Source: Petrosia ficiformis (taxonomy: Eukaryota > Porifera > Demospongiae > Haplosclerida > Petrosiidae). Taken from it: a stretch of 64,000 bases of DNA. Below the pieces are notes generated by a model that was not told the DNA's origin, did not search any database, and was given only the letters and a program-made list of their open reading frames with translations. The DNA lies in assembly GCA_947044365.1 (NCBI GenBank), contig OX345652.1, forward strand, positions 1,705,001-1,769,000. Reading direction: 5' to 3'. Positions 13,723 to 24,386 of the stretch are shown piece by piece. The translations under genes were made by a program, and so were the position numbers. Every line of letters starts with the position of its first letter. Position 1 is the first letter of the stretch.

Positions 13723-15050
13723 CTTTGTTGTTTTCACTCTTGTTCTTGTTTTCAGCTGAAGTTGATCACTTGCAACACAGTTATGTATGTAAATGCCTGA
13801 GTTAAAGCATGCAACATTATATACATAGAGATGATGCATTTGTGAGTTTAAAAGTCAATTGACAACTACAATCTATAATTATGAAAGTTGTACACCCACC
13901 ATAAGTTATTGTTTAGACTTTAAAAACTGTTGTTCATACTAACCATAATAAATTTATATCTAAACACATATAGCACAATATGAGTAGTGTTCTGAATCAA
14001 CAGGATTTTGTTATTGGAATTGCTGTTTATATACTATTGTCTATATAATTATAATTGTTTTTCATTATAGTTATTGTATAGTTATTTGAAACAGGATTAT
14101 GAGGCTGCATATACATATCGATCTGGACTCAACAAAATGTGTCCTTTGGTATAAAACATCTTCCAATTCCTATATGAGATAAGTTCAGCGTGAAAACAAA
14201 CAATAACTGCTCAGCAGTGCAGTCAGGTCGATCACACATTTGAGCCTCAGTGGTAAAACCTATTTCATGGCCAGTAATTAACATCACATAATGTGTTTAA
14301 CAAACTGGAAAATGATACAAATGCTGTATATACTATGAATAATCATAGCTATAGATTATAGTTGATCACTCTTGAATCTGTGTTGATCATACTATGATGT
14401 CTAACAGCAACAAAAAGATAATTCCCCTATCAATAATATTGTTAACAATAATTGTTGTCACTTCATAATGAAGTGTATTTATTACCACCTCATGACAAAG
14501 TAGTAACATCTCATGGTGAAGCAGTATCACCTTGCGATGAAGTAATATCACAAACACTTTATACATTGATAATTATGACATTTATCTGCTATACACTTCA
14601 ATAAGGATATAGCTATAGGTAAATGATGCATTTATAATAGAACATACCTATTTGCCTTTTTCACTACTCTTCTTCTTTCAGTTGATTGTTTGATGGTTGC
14701 TGTATTATAAAAACACATGCTTGAAACAACAAGGTATGTGAGTTCAAACATCAATTCATAAACTGAAAAGTGTATGAATGTTGTACACAACATATGTTAA
14801 CATTTATGTTCATACGCTAGCATACTGTCTAAATTTAAGTGGTTGATTTTATAACTATAGAACAACATGCATAGTGCTTTTAAAATTATTGTTTCTATCA
14901 TCATCAGAGAGTACACCGGTAGAGATGGCACTGAACAAAACGGTTCAATTGCAAGTGGTAAGCTAAAATCTCTGCTAATATTATTATACTGATAAGTTAA
15001 ATTATACATATACCTTTTGACATCTAGTCATTTTGTATGACTAACAACAT
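13268..15050 (-). promoter_or_regulatory. Upstream/leader region of copy A, shared with B and C
   Basis: This block holds the intron (13268-13714), the 8-nt coding exon and about 1.3 kb upstream. It is alignable by eye with 28090-30100 (copy B) and, inverted, with 43700-46640 (copy C). Conserved landmarks include a CAGTCAGGTCGATCACAC island near 14220, ATGAAGTAGTAT-like runs near 14510, and a second splice-donor site at 14648. I cannot define a transcription start or a TATA box. Confidence 0.5.
14648..14692 (-). other. Possible alternative/leader exon upstream of copy A
   Basis: On the minus strand the sequence CTGAAAGAAGAAGAG...AAATAG is followed by the donor GTATGTT. It closely resembles the true first exon of the family (CTGAAATTAAGAACAAGAG...ATGAACAG|GTATGTTGT) but lacks the ATG. 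The same duplicate sits upstream of copies B (29845-29890) and C (43930-43977), so the donor has been kept in three places. It may be a non-coding leader exon or a decayed tandem duplicate. Confidence 0.4.
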
Positions 15051-15425
15051 CTTATAGATAACTGAAATTCTTCTTTGAAGATTTGTATTTCTCTGCCTCC
15101 CAGGGATAATGTAGTCCGGCGGCGCGACCACTTTGCATACGAGCGTATGCAAAGTGGGCGCGCCGCCAGACTAGGGATTTTGTTTTCAGGACACATTATT
15201 TTTTAGTGTTTGTTGAACTATCACGATGATTCTAGTACCATTCTAGTCGCATGCATAGTACCATTCTTGTCTACAAGTGTGGAGATGATATCTTCATATA
15301 CTATGAAAGAAGGCGTCTCAACGACTATCTCGAATTTGGACGCCATTTTATTCATTAATCCAGCGACATGAAATTTAATTGCGCATGCGTATTTGTGTCT
15401 TCAGAACTTGGCGTATTAAATTTCT
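14901..15425. repeat. M2 dispersed repeat, copy interrupted by a hairpin element
   Basis: It begins ATCATCAGAGAGTAC, contains the CTGAAATCTCTG-like and CATCTAGT...TATGACTA blocks, then CACGATGATTCTAG, CACCATT-like, GATGATATCTTCA, GGACGCCATTTT and ends near GCGCATGCGT (15381-15390) plus GTGTCTTCAGAAC. Other copies are at 19989, 20219, 30524 and 45151. The 62-bp hairpin at 15112-15173 is inserted in the middle. Confidence 0.6.
15112..15173. mobile_element. 62-bp perfect-arm hairpin: two Mutator-like terminal repeats back to back
   Basis: The arms TAGTCCGGCGGCGCG... and ...GCGCCGCCAGACTA fold on a GAGCG-type centre (TTTGCATACG/CGTATGCAAA). Its tips, TAGTC(C/T)GG and CCAGACTA, match those of the elements at 22083 and 52781. 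The flanks are GGGATAATG on the left and GGGATTTTG on the right, a 9-bp direct repeat with two mismatches. This is a minimal deletion derivative or MITE of that family. It is much more GC-rich than its surroundings. Confidence 0.65.
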
Positions 15426-16431
15426 AAAGCAAGTATATAGTAATAATTAAAAATTATAATATTTATGTATACTGATAATAATAATAATAAATTGTTTAAT
15501 TTTTGGCCATCAAAATTGTCCATATTGAATGCAAAAGCATTAAAATGAATCACCGGGTTTAGGTTTACTCAACTGCTCTGATAAACAATAAATGTTTACT
15601 GTAAACAAAGCAATAACAGGAGTTCACGCTAAAGAATCTATTTTTGTATGGCCACAACATAGATACATGGGCAAGTGCATGGAAAACATTAACCCAAACT
15701 ATGTTGAAATAACCAATGATTATTAACAGTGCATAATGCCCAATAAAATCATTTTCTGTGTATATATAAAAGCAAAGCTGTGCTTCATTTCAGCATGTAC
15801 AGGTATGCAAATTGTTATCTTCCTTCCTTTTCTCATACTGCAACTTACCCACTTTATTGTGCATTATGTTTACATGTTTAAGAATATTGGAAAGAGCCTA
15901 TTTAATGTCTCAGATACGAATTGAAGTAGAAAGTGTATGCATGGCATTAACTCTACAGTGAGAAATGCACTTCATCTTGTATGTTTGTGACATTGTCAAG
16001 CTCTATGTCTAAGACTTGAAATAATGCTATTAATGAAGCTAGAAAGCGTGCTTTATTTTCACCTATAATAATAATATATAATAATTATGTTTATCATTTT
16101 ACATGACATCGACAATGAATCGGCAAGACTAATGCAACTAAACATACCTAATCATACTAGACTCTTTTTTCGTTTCCACCTAGTCCAATATATACTTGTT
16201 TTGCATTGTTTATAGTTATGTATAATTATATATCAGTATGTGTAGCTATTCTGTTTATGTATATACATCATATAGAAATGGCATGTGAGTTTTAATGATA
16301 GTCATCACAAATTTATTCTACCATGTTTTTCTTGCACATAATATACCATTATACAGAGTTTTGATAAAGAGTTTGAGGCAACAAAATATAATTATAGTTA
16401 AATACATATATACATATACATAATATTATAC

Positions 16432-16485
<54 letters not shown>

Positions 16486-16811
16486 TTATATATACGAATA
16501 TAATTCAATAATTATGATGAATAGATTTACAATACATAATTATGTACCTATTTATAATAATTTATTATAAAGTCTTCTCTTTTCACTATTTTCCAAATAC
16601 ATTAGTTCTTCAGTTGCAAGGTCAATTGCTTTTTAAAGCAAATTATATAATTATAATTATAATACTTATATATTATATTATAGTAAAATTAATTACAATT
16701 ATATATTATATGATTATAATTAATTTTACTATAATAATTTCAGAGACTAAGTAATATATGTATGATATTTATTTGTTAATTTATATTCACCTCATGTTTT
16801 TATACATGCAG
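15426..16811. other. Intergenic stretch without a supported gene
   Basis: AT-rich sequence with microsatellites. From about 16530 it is similar to the introns before exon 11 of the 1441-7351 gene and to 60300-60420 (AAAGTCTTC...CAGTTGCAAGGTCAATTGC). No convincing open frame or exon was seen. Confidence 0.5.
16435..16480. repeat. (TA)n microsatellite
   Basis: About 40 bp of uninterrupted AT dinucleotide repeat, visible directly. Confidence 0.9.
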
Positions 16812-17484
16812 ACAATTATTCTTCTATTCCTAATGATTCTCATTTCGCTTTATGGCTACCTCAATCCATAAAAAGGACAACTCAATAATATATTTGAATT
16901 ATCTACCTCAATCTTGTTTCTCTTCCTCTTACTATTGAAAGCTAATTATCTGTTGGATGATAAACTACAAAAAGCTCCTCACAATACTTCAGTTAGTATA
17001 CCTTCTTGTGGAACTGATATAGATCCAGTGACTTCATTCGCCTCTATATTAGCTATTTTCTACTACATACCTTTATTGATTGGTTTAGTCTGTGTCTGTA
17101 TATGGAGTACATATATAATGTGAGTTAGCAAATTGTTTATTATTTATATCTAGGGTTCATTACTTATGTGGTATAATTTTTTTTCAAGTGGGTGTTGAAA
17201 TGCACCAACTCTTGCATGTGGTGCTCAAGTAGTGCTTTAACTATTATGTTGTTGCAATGTACTTCACTGACCATCTCAGTAATTACACGTAGTTTAAAAA
17301 ATAAGCGTCTGTGCATGTTAATAATTATAAGTGGAACTTCACATATATATATTATTCTTTTAGGTGGAAGCTCGTATCGAAAATTCAAAAGTCACGACAT
17401 CTCAGACACCCAATAGAAGTAACAAATGATCGATACAGTGTCATCATCAGAACTCTTTAACCCTGAAGAAGAAATATTATAATG
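16812..17484 (+). pseudogene. Duplicate of the last two exons of the exon-rich receptor, broken
   Basis: It corresponds to exons 11 and 12 of the 1441-7351 gene. The exon-11 copy (16812-17119) has a stop where the parent has Tyr (CCA TAA at 16866-16871), yet the following stretch from LDDKLQKAPHNTS to IWSTYIM is identical in protein sequence to the parent. The exon-12 copy (from 17364) has lost 50 bp after AATGATCGATA, shifting the frame. Upstream exons are absent, so this is a partial duplicate, recent judging by its similarity. Homology continues into the 3' flank and the M1 half-element. Confidence 0.85.
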
Positions 17485-17573
17485 ATCTATTCCTACAAAC
17501 CTAATTTTATATTAAATATATTTTGTCATCTTTGAATAATGCACAATTTCATTTCACTATTCCACTGTAATTA

Positions 17574-17730
17574 TACAAGAATAAAAAAAACATTTTCAAT
17601 AAAAATGAAAGAAGATGGTAGTGACGTCAAAACCCAAAAAGCATGCAAACGAAGTTCAGGTAGCTAACAATTAAAAACACCACTTCCATATAACCCTACA
17701 TAAGTACTTACACTGCTACAATCAGTAGTT
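17574..17730. repeat. M1 foldback, left half only
   Basis: Duplicate of 7443-7610 with the same truncation; it carries GACGTCAAAACCC, AAAGCATGC and ATAACCCTACATAAGTAC. Confidence 0.7.
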
Positions 17731-18119
17731 GGCACGATAAAGAGTTTGGACTCTGAAGGCTAATCAGTGAAATGGGACAGGTCATCATGTTATTATAGCC
17801 AAATGTGATGAATTTATCTAAATAGCTTTGCGTGTTTATCTGGCTGATAAAATACACATTTATAAATTATCTAAAATTATCTATAGCTAATTTATGTAAC
17901 ATATCACATGTTTATCTGGGTAATAACATATACATATGCTTATTATATCTTATTAGCCAGATAAATATGTGAAGTAGGTATAGTTAGATAAATTAACGTT
18001 TTTATCTGGCTAAAATATTATATAGATAGATACACATGATAATATAATATACAAAGAAATATACTATTATAAAGAGATTGAACTCTGAAGCCTGATTAGT
18101 TAGGGCAATAAATATAATT

Positions 18120-18395
18120 ATAAATAATAATGAACATTTCAATGAAAGCAAATGAAGGGACTTCAGAACCTAAAAATATAACAACAAGGTCAGGAGGTTA
18201 ACGTAAGACCCAAAATTAAAAAAAACCACTTCCATAAAACTATTATACAAGTACTTACACTGCTATAAAGCAAAAAACAAAGAGCTATGGTTAGCTATAT
18301 GGAAGTGGTTTGTTTAATTTTGGGTCCTATGTTAACCTCCCGACCTTGTTTTTATATTTTTGGGCTTTGACATCCATACATCTTCTTTCACTTGG
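18120..18395. mobile_element. M1 foldback element, diverged
   Basis: Left arm with GACCCAAAATTAAA and CCACTTCCATA; right arm with GGAAGTGGTTTGTTTAATTT and CATGTTAACC-like sequence. It corresponds to the 7975-8265 copy within the segmental duplication. Confidence 0.6.
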
Positions 18396-18846
18396 TCATG
18401 CAGCTAACTTGGATAACTTCAAAGATTATTTGGGTAGTGACATAATATACAAACCAAATGCCATGCATATGTTGATAAAGAGTTTGGACTCTAAAAGTAG
18501 ATTCTATATCTCATAACCAGATAAAGATGTGATATGTTATCTAATTATCTATATTAATTTAGATAACATTTGCATGTGCATCTTATTAGCTAGATAAACA
18601 TGATATTTTGAAAAGGTATATATTTTATATACTTCACATGTTTATCTGGTTAATAGATACACATGATGATGTAATAATTTTGCAAAATTATAAAGAAACT
18701 GAACTATATGAAGGCCAATCAGTTTGGGGCAACAAACATAATATATAATATAACCATTTATGAATATATATGAAACTTCAGTTGTAGAAAAGGTATTGAC
18801 TGACAATTGCATATGTACCTTTTCATATAAAATCTTTTCTTTCTAA

Positions 18847-19150
18847 GTATAAAAAATAATAAAAAACATTTTCAATGATAATGAAAGATGTAGGGACGTC
18901 AAAACTTAAAAAGCATGCAAACAAGGTTGGAAGACTAAAATAGGACCCAAAATTAAACAAACCACTTCCATATAACCCTACATAGGTACTTACACCACTA
19001 TAAAGCAAAATACAAAGAGCTGTACTTATGTAGGGTTATATGGAAGTGGTTTGGGTCCTATTGTAACCTCCCAAACTTGTTCTCATGCTTTTTGGGTTTT
19101 GACGTCCCCACATCTTGCTCCATTTTTATTGAAAATGTTTTTTTTTGTTA
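18847..19150. mobile_element. M1 foldback element, well preserved
   Basis: The arms run from AATAATAAAAAACATTTTC to GAAAATGTTTTTTTTTGTT, with mirrored GACGTCAAAA/TTTTGACGTC, AAAGCATGC/GCATGCTTT and CCACTTCCATATAACCC/GGGTTATATGGAAGTGG. R2 sequence follows directly. Confidence 0.75.
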
Positions 19151-19154
19151 ACAT

Positions 19155-19520
19155 TGTTTTTTTTTCTGAATGGTGTGAATATTTTTGTAGATATCAGAAA
19201 TACTGGTGTAAGTTATATATCATATGAAATCATTCAATCATAAATGCATTAACGTTTGTTCATCAATGAAGGTCAGTCTTTTGTAATATTTATGAATTAA
19301 TTAATAATTATCATCCTCTTTCACCTACAGATGATGTCTATTCTCTATTTCCCTTACAGAACTGTCTGCAGTCCTACAAGATGTCAAACAATCAGTATTC
19401 CAATACTTATCATTATTATAAGAATGTATTTGCTCACAAATTTTGATTCCCAATTCTCTCTCGCTTCCGTGTTCAAATGTGCATGCACATGTGAAATTAA
19501 TTCCACGTAAAACATAATTC
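19155..19520 (+). repeat. R2 dispersed repeat
   Basis: Landmarks are CTGAATGGTGTGAATA, CAGAAATACTGGTGTAAG, TTGTTCATCAATGAAGG, CTCTTTCACCTACAGATGATGTCTAT and ATTTGCTCACAAA. It matches 32632-33060 in the same orientation and 20700-21000 and 45650-46005 inverted. It always abuts an M1 element. Confidence 0.65.
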
Positions 19521-19988
19521 ATTCAAAGAAAAAAGATTGTTTTTCCAACATATTACTTTTTATAGCAGTAATTTTCTGTAATATACAGTACAGTAAAAGG
19601 AAATTAAAAAAAAAGTGCATGAGTTAAATTTCCCATGTTTTTCTTGCTAATAAGGTACACATGTAACCAAATAACATTATATATATAATTATATATTATA
19701 CGTACGTATAAACTTGATGAATATTATTGTAACAAGTATTGTTTGACCAATCAGATTGTTGGATTTAAATGTTGAATTAGATATTACATGAACATAAAAA
19801 AATCTAATGCAGCATTTGAAATCAAGTGATCTCATACATAGTTTAGGTCAGTTGTACACACAGGTCAAGATTAATCTAGTTCCCAATATATGTACTTGAA
19901 ATCATTTAACACCATTAATTAAGATATAAATAATTCAACTTGGTTTTTATGCCCCGTGGGCCATCCCTATAATTGCTTTCCACGAATT

Positions 19989-20218
19989 ATATCAGAGAGT
20001 ACGGTAGTACTCTCTATGTAGGGATGGCAAGGAAAAAAAATGGCCGCCCATACAGTGATGAGCTGAAATCTCTGGTAATATACAGAAACAAGTTTTAATA
20101 CACACATACCTTTTCATATTTAGTGTTTTTATGACTACCAAAACCTTCAAGATGGTCAAAGATTGTCATTAATTTAACGTAGAGAACCGGCAAGTAGCAA
20201 AACTGGCAAAATCTTTAT
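19989..20218. repeat. M2 repeat, truncated tandem copy
   Basis: It starts TATCAGAGAGTACGGTAG with a hairpin (AGAGAGTAC/GTACTCTCT) and runs to CAAAACTGGCAAAATCTTT, where the next M2 copy begins. The two are near-identical over their shared part, so this is a local tandem duplication. Confidence 0.7.
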
Positions 20219-20690
20219 ATCAGAGAGTACGGTAGTACTCTCTATGTTGTAGGGATGGCACGAAAAAATATGGGCACCCATACATTTCAATTGCACTGAA
20301 ATCTCTGGTAATATACAGAAACAAGTTTTAATACACACATACCTTTTTATATCTAGTGTTTTTATGACTACCAAAACCTTCAAGATGGCCAAAGATTGTC
20401 ATTAACATAGAGAACCGGCAAGTAGCAAAACTAGCAAAATCTTCATATTATTATTATTATTATTTTCCAGACAAATCATTTTTTTGTTTGTTAAATTATC
20501 ACTATAATTCTAGCACCATTCCAATCGCATTCATAGTGCTATGAAAGAAGAGAGTTTCGAGGACTACAGGGACATGATCTCAAATTAGACGCCACTTTTA
20601 TCACATAGTTTTTTTAATGCGCATGCGCACTCATAGTTTTACATAGTTTTTTTAATGCGCATGCGCACTCATGTTTTAAGCTATTATGTC
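20219..20690. repeat. M2 repeat with duplicated GCGCATGCGC palindrome
   Basis: Full-length M2 copy. Its distal end carries TGCGCATGCGCA twice (about 20618-20629 and 20655-20666) inside a 37-bp tandem duplication. R2 (inverted) and M1 follow, forming a composite seen again at 45151-46309. Confidence 0.7.
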
Positions 20691-20699
20691 GAGGAAAGT

Positions 20700-21000
20700 G
20701 CAGGTTATGTTGAACATTGAAGTGCTGGAATCATACTAAAATTTGTTAGGAAATACATTCTTATAATAATATTAAAGCCATTGTGACTGACACTACTTCT
20801 TGTAGGATTGCTGACAGTTCTGTAAGTAAAATAGAATATACACATCATCTGTAAGTGAAAAAGAATGATAATCAATTCTTAAATAATTGATATATACAAA
20901 GACTGACCTTCATTGATGAACAAACTTCAATGCATTTATGATTGATTGCTTTCATATGATATATAACTTACACCAGTGTTTTCAGACCATTCTGAAAAAA
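20700..21000 (-). repeat. R2 repeat, inverted
   Basis: Reverse complement of the R2 landmarks at 19155-19520 (CTTCATTGATGAACAAAC, CTTACACCAGT), directly followed by an M1 element. Confidence 0.65.
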
Positions 21001-21014
21001 AAACAATGGAAACA

Positions 21015-21316
21015 AGAATAATAAAAAACATTTTGAATAAAATGAAAGAAGGTGTAGGGATGTCAAAACCCAAAAAGCATGCGAACAAGGTTGGGAGGTT
21101 AACGTAGAACCTAAAATTAAACAAACCACTTCCATATAACCCTAATACATACTTACACTGCTATAAAGCAAAATACAAAGAGCTGTACTTATGTAGGGTT
21201 ATATGGAAGTGGTTTGTTTAATTTTAGGTCCTACGTTAACATCCCAACCTTGTTTGCATGCTTTTTGGGTTTTGACATCCCTACATCTTCTTTCGAAATA
21301 TTTTTTATTATTCTTC
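21015..21316. mobile_element. M1 foldback element
   Basis: Mirrored arms from CAAGAATAATAAAAAAC to TTTTTATTATTCTT; the central loop holds AAAGCAAAATACAAAGAGC. Confidence 0.75.
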
Positions 21317-22073
21317 ATAGCTAATATAATTATTACTAGGAATACGTATGCGCAGACTGCCTCGCTCGCACTACACTATAGTCGATTAATAACCAGAAAG
21401 GTGTGGTTTTAGTTTACACAATGGTATAATTATTTGACTTTGACACTTATAATGGCAGGAAAGAAGATAGAATTTAGTGATTTGTCATCTTGTGATCCTT
21501 GCGATGATGCTAACATACACGGGATTGTCTTGCCTGTCGTTCACTCTCATCTAGATCTCGCTGTTTCTGTTCTCTACCTCTTAATTTCTCCTCTGTCTTG
21601 GCCTTTTCTGTAGCTCCCGCACTTTGCTTCTTTTTCTCAGTGTAGCTAGGCGTCGAAGGCGTGCTGTAGCTCCCTAACTTGTAGGTTCCTCACTCGTTTC
21701 GAGCAGTACGCCATCAACAGTACACGCTTCTTTCTTTTTCTCAGTGTAGCTAGGCGAAGCCGAGGGCCAATATCGAGGTGCGAGGGTCTTATATTCACCA
21801 TATATACTGAGAAGCCATGGTACATATAATATATTCTATAGCTAACAGAAACATCAAAGAAGAACAGGACAATGAACATGAGTAACAGGCTAACACACCT
21901 TACACTTTCAGCGATATGGGGCGAATAGTTCCTGGGAGAAACGCCCATCTATTGGTTCTTTTTTTAAGAGACAAAGAGAGCTTCTTTTGTGTGTTTACTT
22001 GTCGACATAGCCTTCATTCTCTGTAGACTTTTGGTGACTAGATCGACTGCGCATGTGCATGATGTCATACCAG
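21317..22073. other. Intergenic stretch with a small coding-like fragment
   Basis: Apart from the fragment at 21452-21613 it holds a 26-bp direct repeat containing TTTCTCAGTGTAGCTAGGCG (near 21631 and 21732) and is locally more GC-rich than the surrounding DNA. The 100-codon minus-strand frame at 21646-21948 has a hydrophobic stretch but no recognisable family, so I do not call it a gene. Confidence 0.4.
21452..21613 (+). pseudogene. Short gene fragment, MAGKKIEFSDLSS... (53 codons)
   Basis: An ATG frame reads MAGKKIEFSDLSSCDPCDDA, then NIHGIVLPV, before becoming a Leu/Ser-rich tail to a TAG. The start followed by DDANIHG recalls the N-terminus of repetitive nucleic-acid-binding proteins of marine invertebrate transposons, from memory only. 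No body of such a protein follows, so it looks like a captured or truncated 5' end. It may equally be chance. Confidence 0.25.
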
Positions 22074-22082
22074 GGATGATAT

Positions 22083-22638
22083 TAGTCTCGCGGGCCACGA
22101 CCTATATAATCCGAACGAGGAAAGGGTCTGGTGACTCTTGTTGAAAGGTCGTTGGCTACAACCGATTTTGGTCGTGACCAATCAGATTTAGTGATTGCTA
22201 TTTACCGCATTCCACGCTTCGGTGTTAGTTTTCACACTTCTGTATGGAAAATTTCGTCAAAGAAGTTTGGTATAAAGAAATCTATTGAAATAGCAGTAAG
22301 GAAGCTAGGTTATAGTGAAGTTTGCCCTATCTAGGTGACCGTGATACAGAGGTTCATGGAAGGCCGTGATATTTTTGTAAGTCTGCCGACAGGGAGTGGA
22401 AAGTCTCTTTGTTACTGGTCTCTGATTATATCGCTCGCTTCTCCACACTCACTGAGCAACACAAACAAATATCTCCATCCATATTTTCACAGCTACAATA
22501 ATAATTATTAACCACTAATAATTATTGAAAGTGTTAAACTAATTGCGGATGTAATTATCATTCCATTGTGTAACGACCTTTCAACGAGAGTCACCAGACG
22601 GTTTCCTCGTTCGGATTAGGTCGTGGCCCGCGAGACTA
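22083..22638. mobile_element. Mutator-like element with captured RecQ fragment and 9-bp target duplication
   Basis: The terminal inverted repeats are about 70 bp and nearly identical (22083-22153 and 22572-22638), starting TAGTCTCGCGGGCCACGACC. An exact 9-bp direct repeat, GGATGATAT, flanks the element at 22074-22082 and 22639-22647. Long inverted ends, a 9-bp duplication and an internal cellular-gene fragment are the hallmarks of Pack-MULE-type elements. It encodes no transposase, so it is non-autonomous. Confidence 0.8.
22131..22502 (+). pseudogene. RecQ-like helicase N-terminal fragment (Walker A), interrupted by a stop
   Basis: One frame reads ...AVRKLGYSEVCPI, a TAG at 22332-22334, then VTVIQRFMEGRDIFVSLPTG and SGKSLCYWSLII before ending at TAA. 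The spacing of LGYxxxRxxQ, GRDxFVSLPTGSGKSLCY corresponds to the Q motif and motif I (Walker A) of superfamily 2 RecQ-like helicases. Motifs Ia to VI (including the DExH box) are missing, so it cannot be a helicase. It fills the interior of the Mutator-like element. The part before about 22250 is not recognised. Confidence 0.75.
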
Positions 22639-23080
22639 GGATGATATATGGCATATATCCCTGCTGTACTCATGAACGAACTTTGATGTAGTTGGATAAC
22701 TTCCCTGCGGTTGTATAACTGCCCTGTGGTCGGAGATAGATGCCATATATACGCCCTGTCGACTCTTTGATGTTTCTGCTAACTATGGCATATATATATA
22801 TATATAGTATAGCTTACAGCCACATCAAAGCACCGCCAGGTCGTATATAGGCCATATACGACCTGTGATTACATCATAATGATATTCACGAGTCCATAGC
22901 TCATATACAATGATATTCACGAGGCATGCAGGTATGAAACTCATAAATAAACGTATTCATAGCTATGCACATGCACACAGCATGCACATCCATGCTGACC
23001 AGATTCCAAGAAAACGATGTGGAAAAGAAAATCGCCCTACAAAAAATATTCAGACCATTCTGAAAAAAAAAACAATGGAA

Positions 23081-23395
23081 ACAAGAATAATACAAAATAT
23101 TTCCAATAAAATGAAAGAAGATGTAGGGATGTCAAAACCCAAAAAGCATGTGAACAAGGTTGGGAGGTTAACGTAGGACCTAAAATTAAACAAACCACTT
23201 CCATATAACCCTACATAAGTACAGCTCTTTGTATTTTGCTTTATAGCAGTGTAAGTACTTATGTAGGGTTATATGGAAGTGGTTCGTTTAATTTTAGGTC
23301 CTATGTTAACCTCCCAACCTTGTTCGCATGCTTTTTGGGTTTTGACATCCCTACATCTTCTTTCATTTTATTCAAAATGTTTTGTATTATTCTTG
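23081..23395. mobile_element. M1 foldback element with intact termini
   Basis: Clear symmetric termini ACAAGAATAATAC and TATTATTCTTGT. The arms mirror each other throughout except for a short centre with two TACTTATGTAGGG-type words. A short R2 remnant (CAGACCATTCTGAAAAAA) lies immediately left. Confidence 0.8.
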
Positions 23396-23420
23396 TATAA
23401 TATATATAGCATGATGGTGA

Positions 23421-23753
23421 CAATGGCGTAATTGAGTGTTCATTGATGGCAGGGCAAAGAAATTAGTTGTAAAGCAGGAGGTAAAGCAGGGTGGTGGGCG
23501 CAGCCCCTTAGAAGCTGATGGTTTTTTAGAGTTAAAAAGACCAAACTGAGGGGAATTTTAGCTTGTGGCTTTATTTCTGTTATATGGAAAGAGTGATCAA
23601 AAATGGTGTTACAAACACTGATCATGACTGAGATGACAGAATAAGTGTGGGTATTAAAAATTATAATAGTTTTTAAAAATGTTTAAAAAATTTGTGATCC
23701 CTAGGTCCCGGGGCGTGGGGGCTGGGGTTAAGTTATGCCACTGTCTATATATT
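23421..23753. mobile_element. hAT-like non-autonomous element (CARTGGCRTAA ends)
   Basis: Left end CAATGGCGTAATTGAG; right end is the inverted complement of CAGTGGCATAACTTAAC. The 333-bp interior is GC-richer than its surroundings. Flanks (gatggtga and tctatata) do not give a convincing 8-bp duplication, so assignment rests on the ends only. Confidence 0.45.
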
Positions 23754-23915
23754 GTTTATATACGTAAGAGGAGGTATATTTTTTAATATAGACCTGCCTG
23801 ATCACTCTGTGTACACGATGTTACCATCATACAATATAGTATGTTAATAGGTATACTATGTTTTGTGTCCTTGGATGTGATATAACCCTCGCAGTCTCGG
23901 ACTATATCACATCCT

Positions 23916-23981
23916 CAGACACAAAACTCAGGTCCTATATTTTGCATATAGGATCTATTAGCATACTATATAATATACATG

Positions 23982-24014
<33 letters not shown>

Positions 24015-24155
24015 GTATGATGGTGACATCATCCCTCAGACACAAAACTCAGGTCCTATATTTTGGATTTAGGACCTATTAGCATACTATATAATATACA
24101 TGTATATATAATATATATATATATATATATAGTATGATGGTGACATCATCCCTTT
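23916..24155. repeat. Tandem duplication of a 121-bp unit with TA-rich tail
   Basis: Two units begin CAGACACAAAACTCAGGTCC at 23916 and 24037, each containing TTAGCATACTATATAATATACATGTATAT-type sequence and a TAGTATGATGGTGACATCATCC segment. Related sequence occurs at 60090-60230. Confidence 0.7.
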
Positions 24156-24386
24156 GATGTGGTGAGTTCTATATAATGTATATAAAAATAAAAGAATAAT
24201 GTGCAAAATTATTACTGAGCAACAATTATTATAAACTACAATTGACATAATATCCACAAATTAAAACTAAGCTACGAGGAAGAGTATTAACCTAACAAAT
24301 TATTATTATTACTACAAAATTAATTTTAAAAATTAATAGCTACAATGCTACGCTACAGTTTTGAGGTTGAAATATCAAATGTAAAC

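Noticed and set aside
21646..21948. 100-codon minus-strand frame as a membrane protein gene
   Set aside because: Hydrophobic stretch only; no homologue recognised, no splice context, and it spans a direct repeat.
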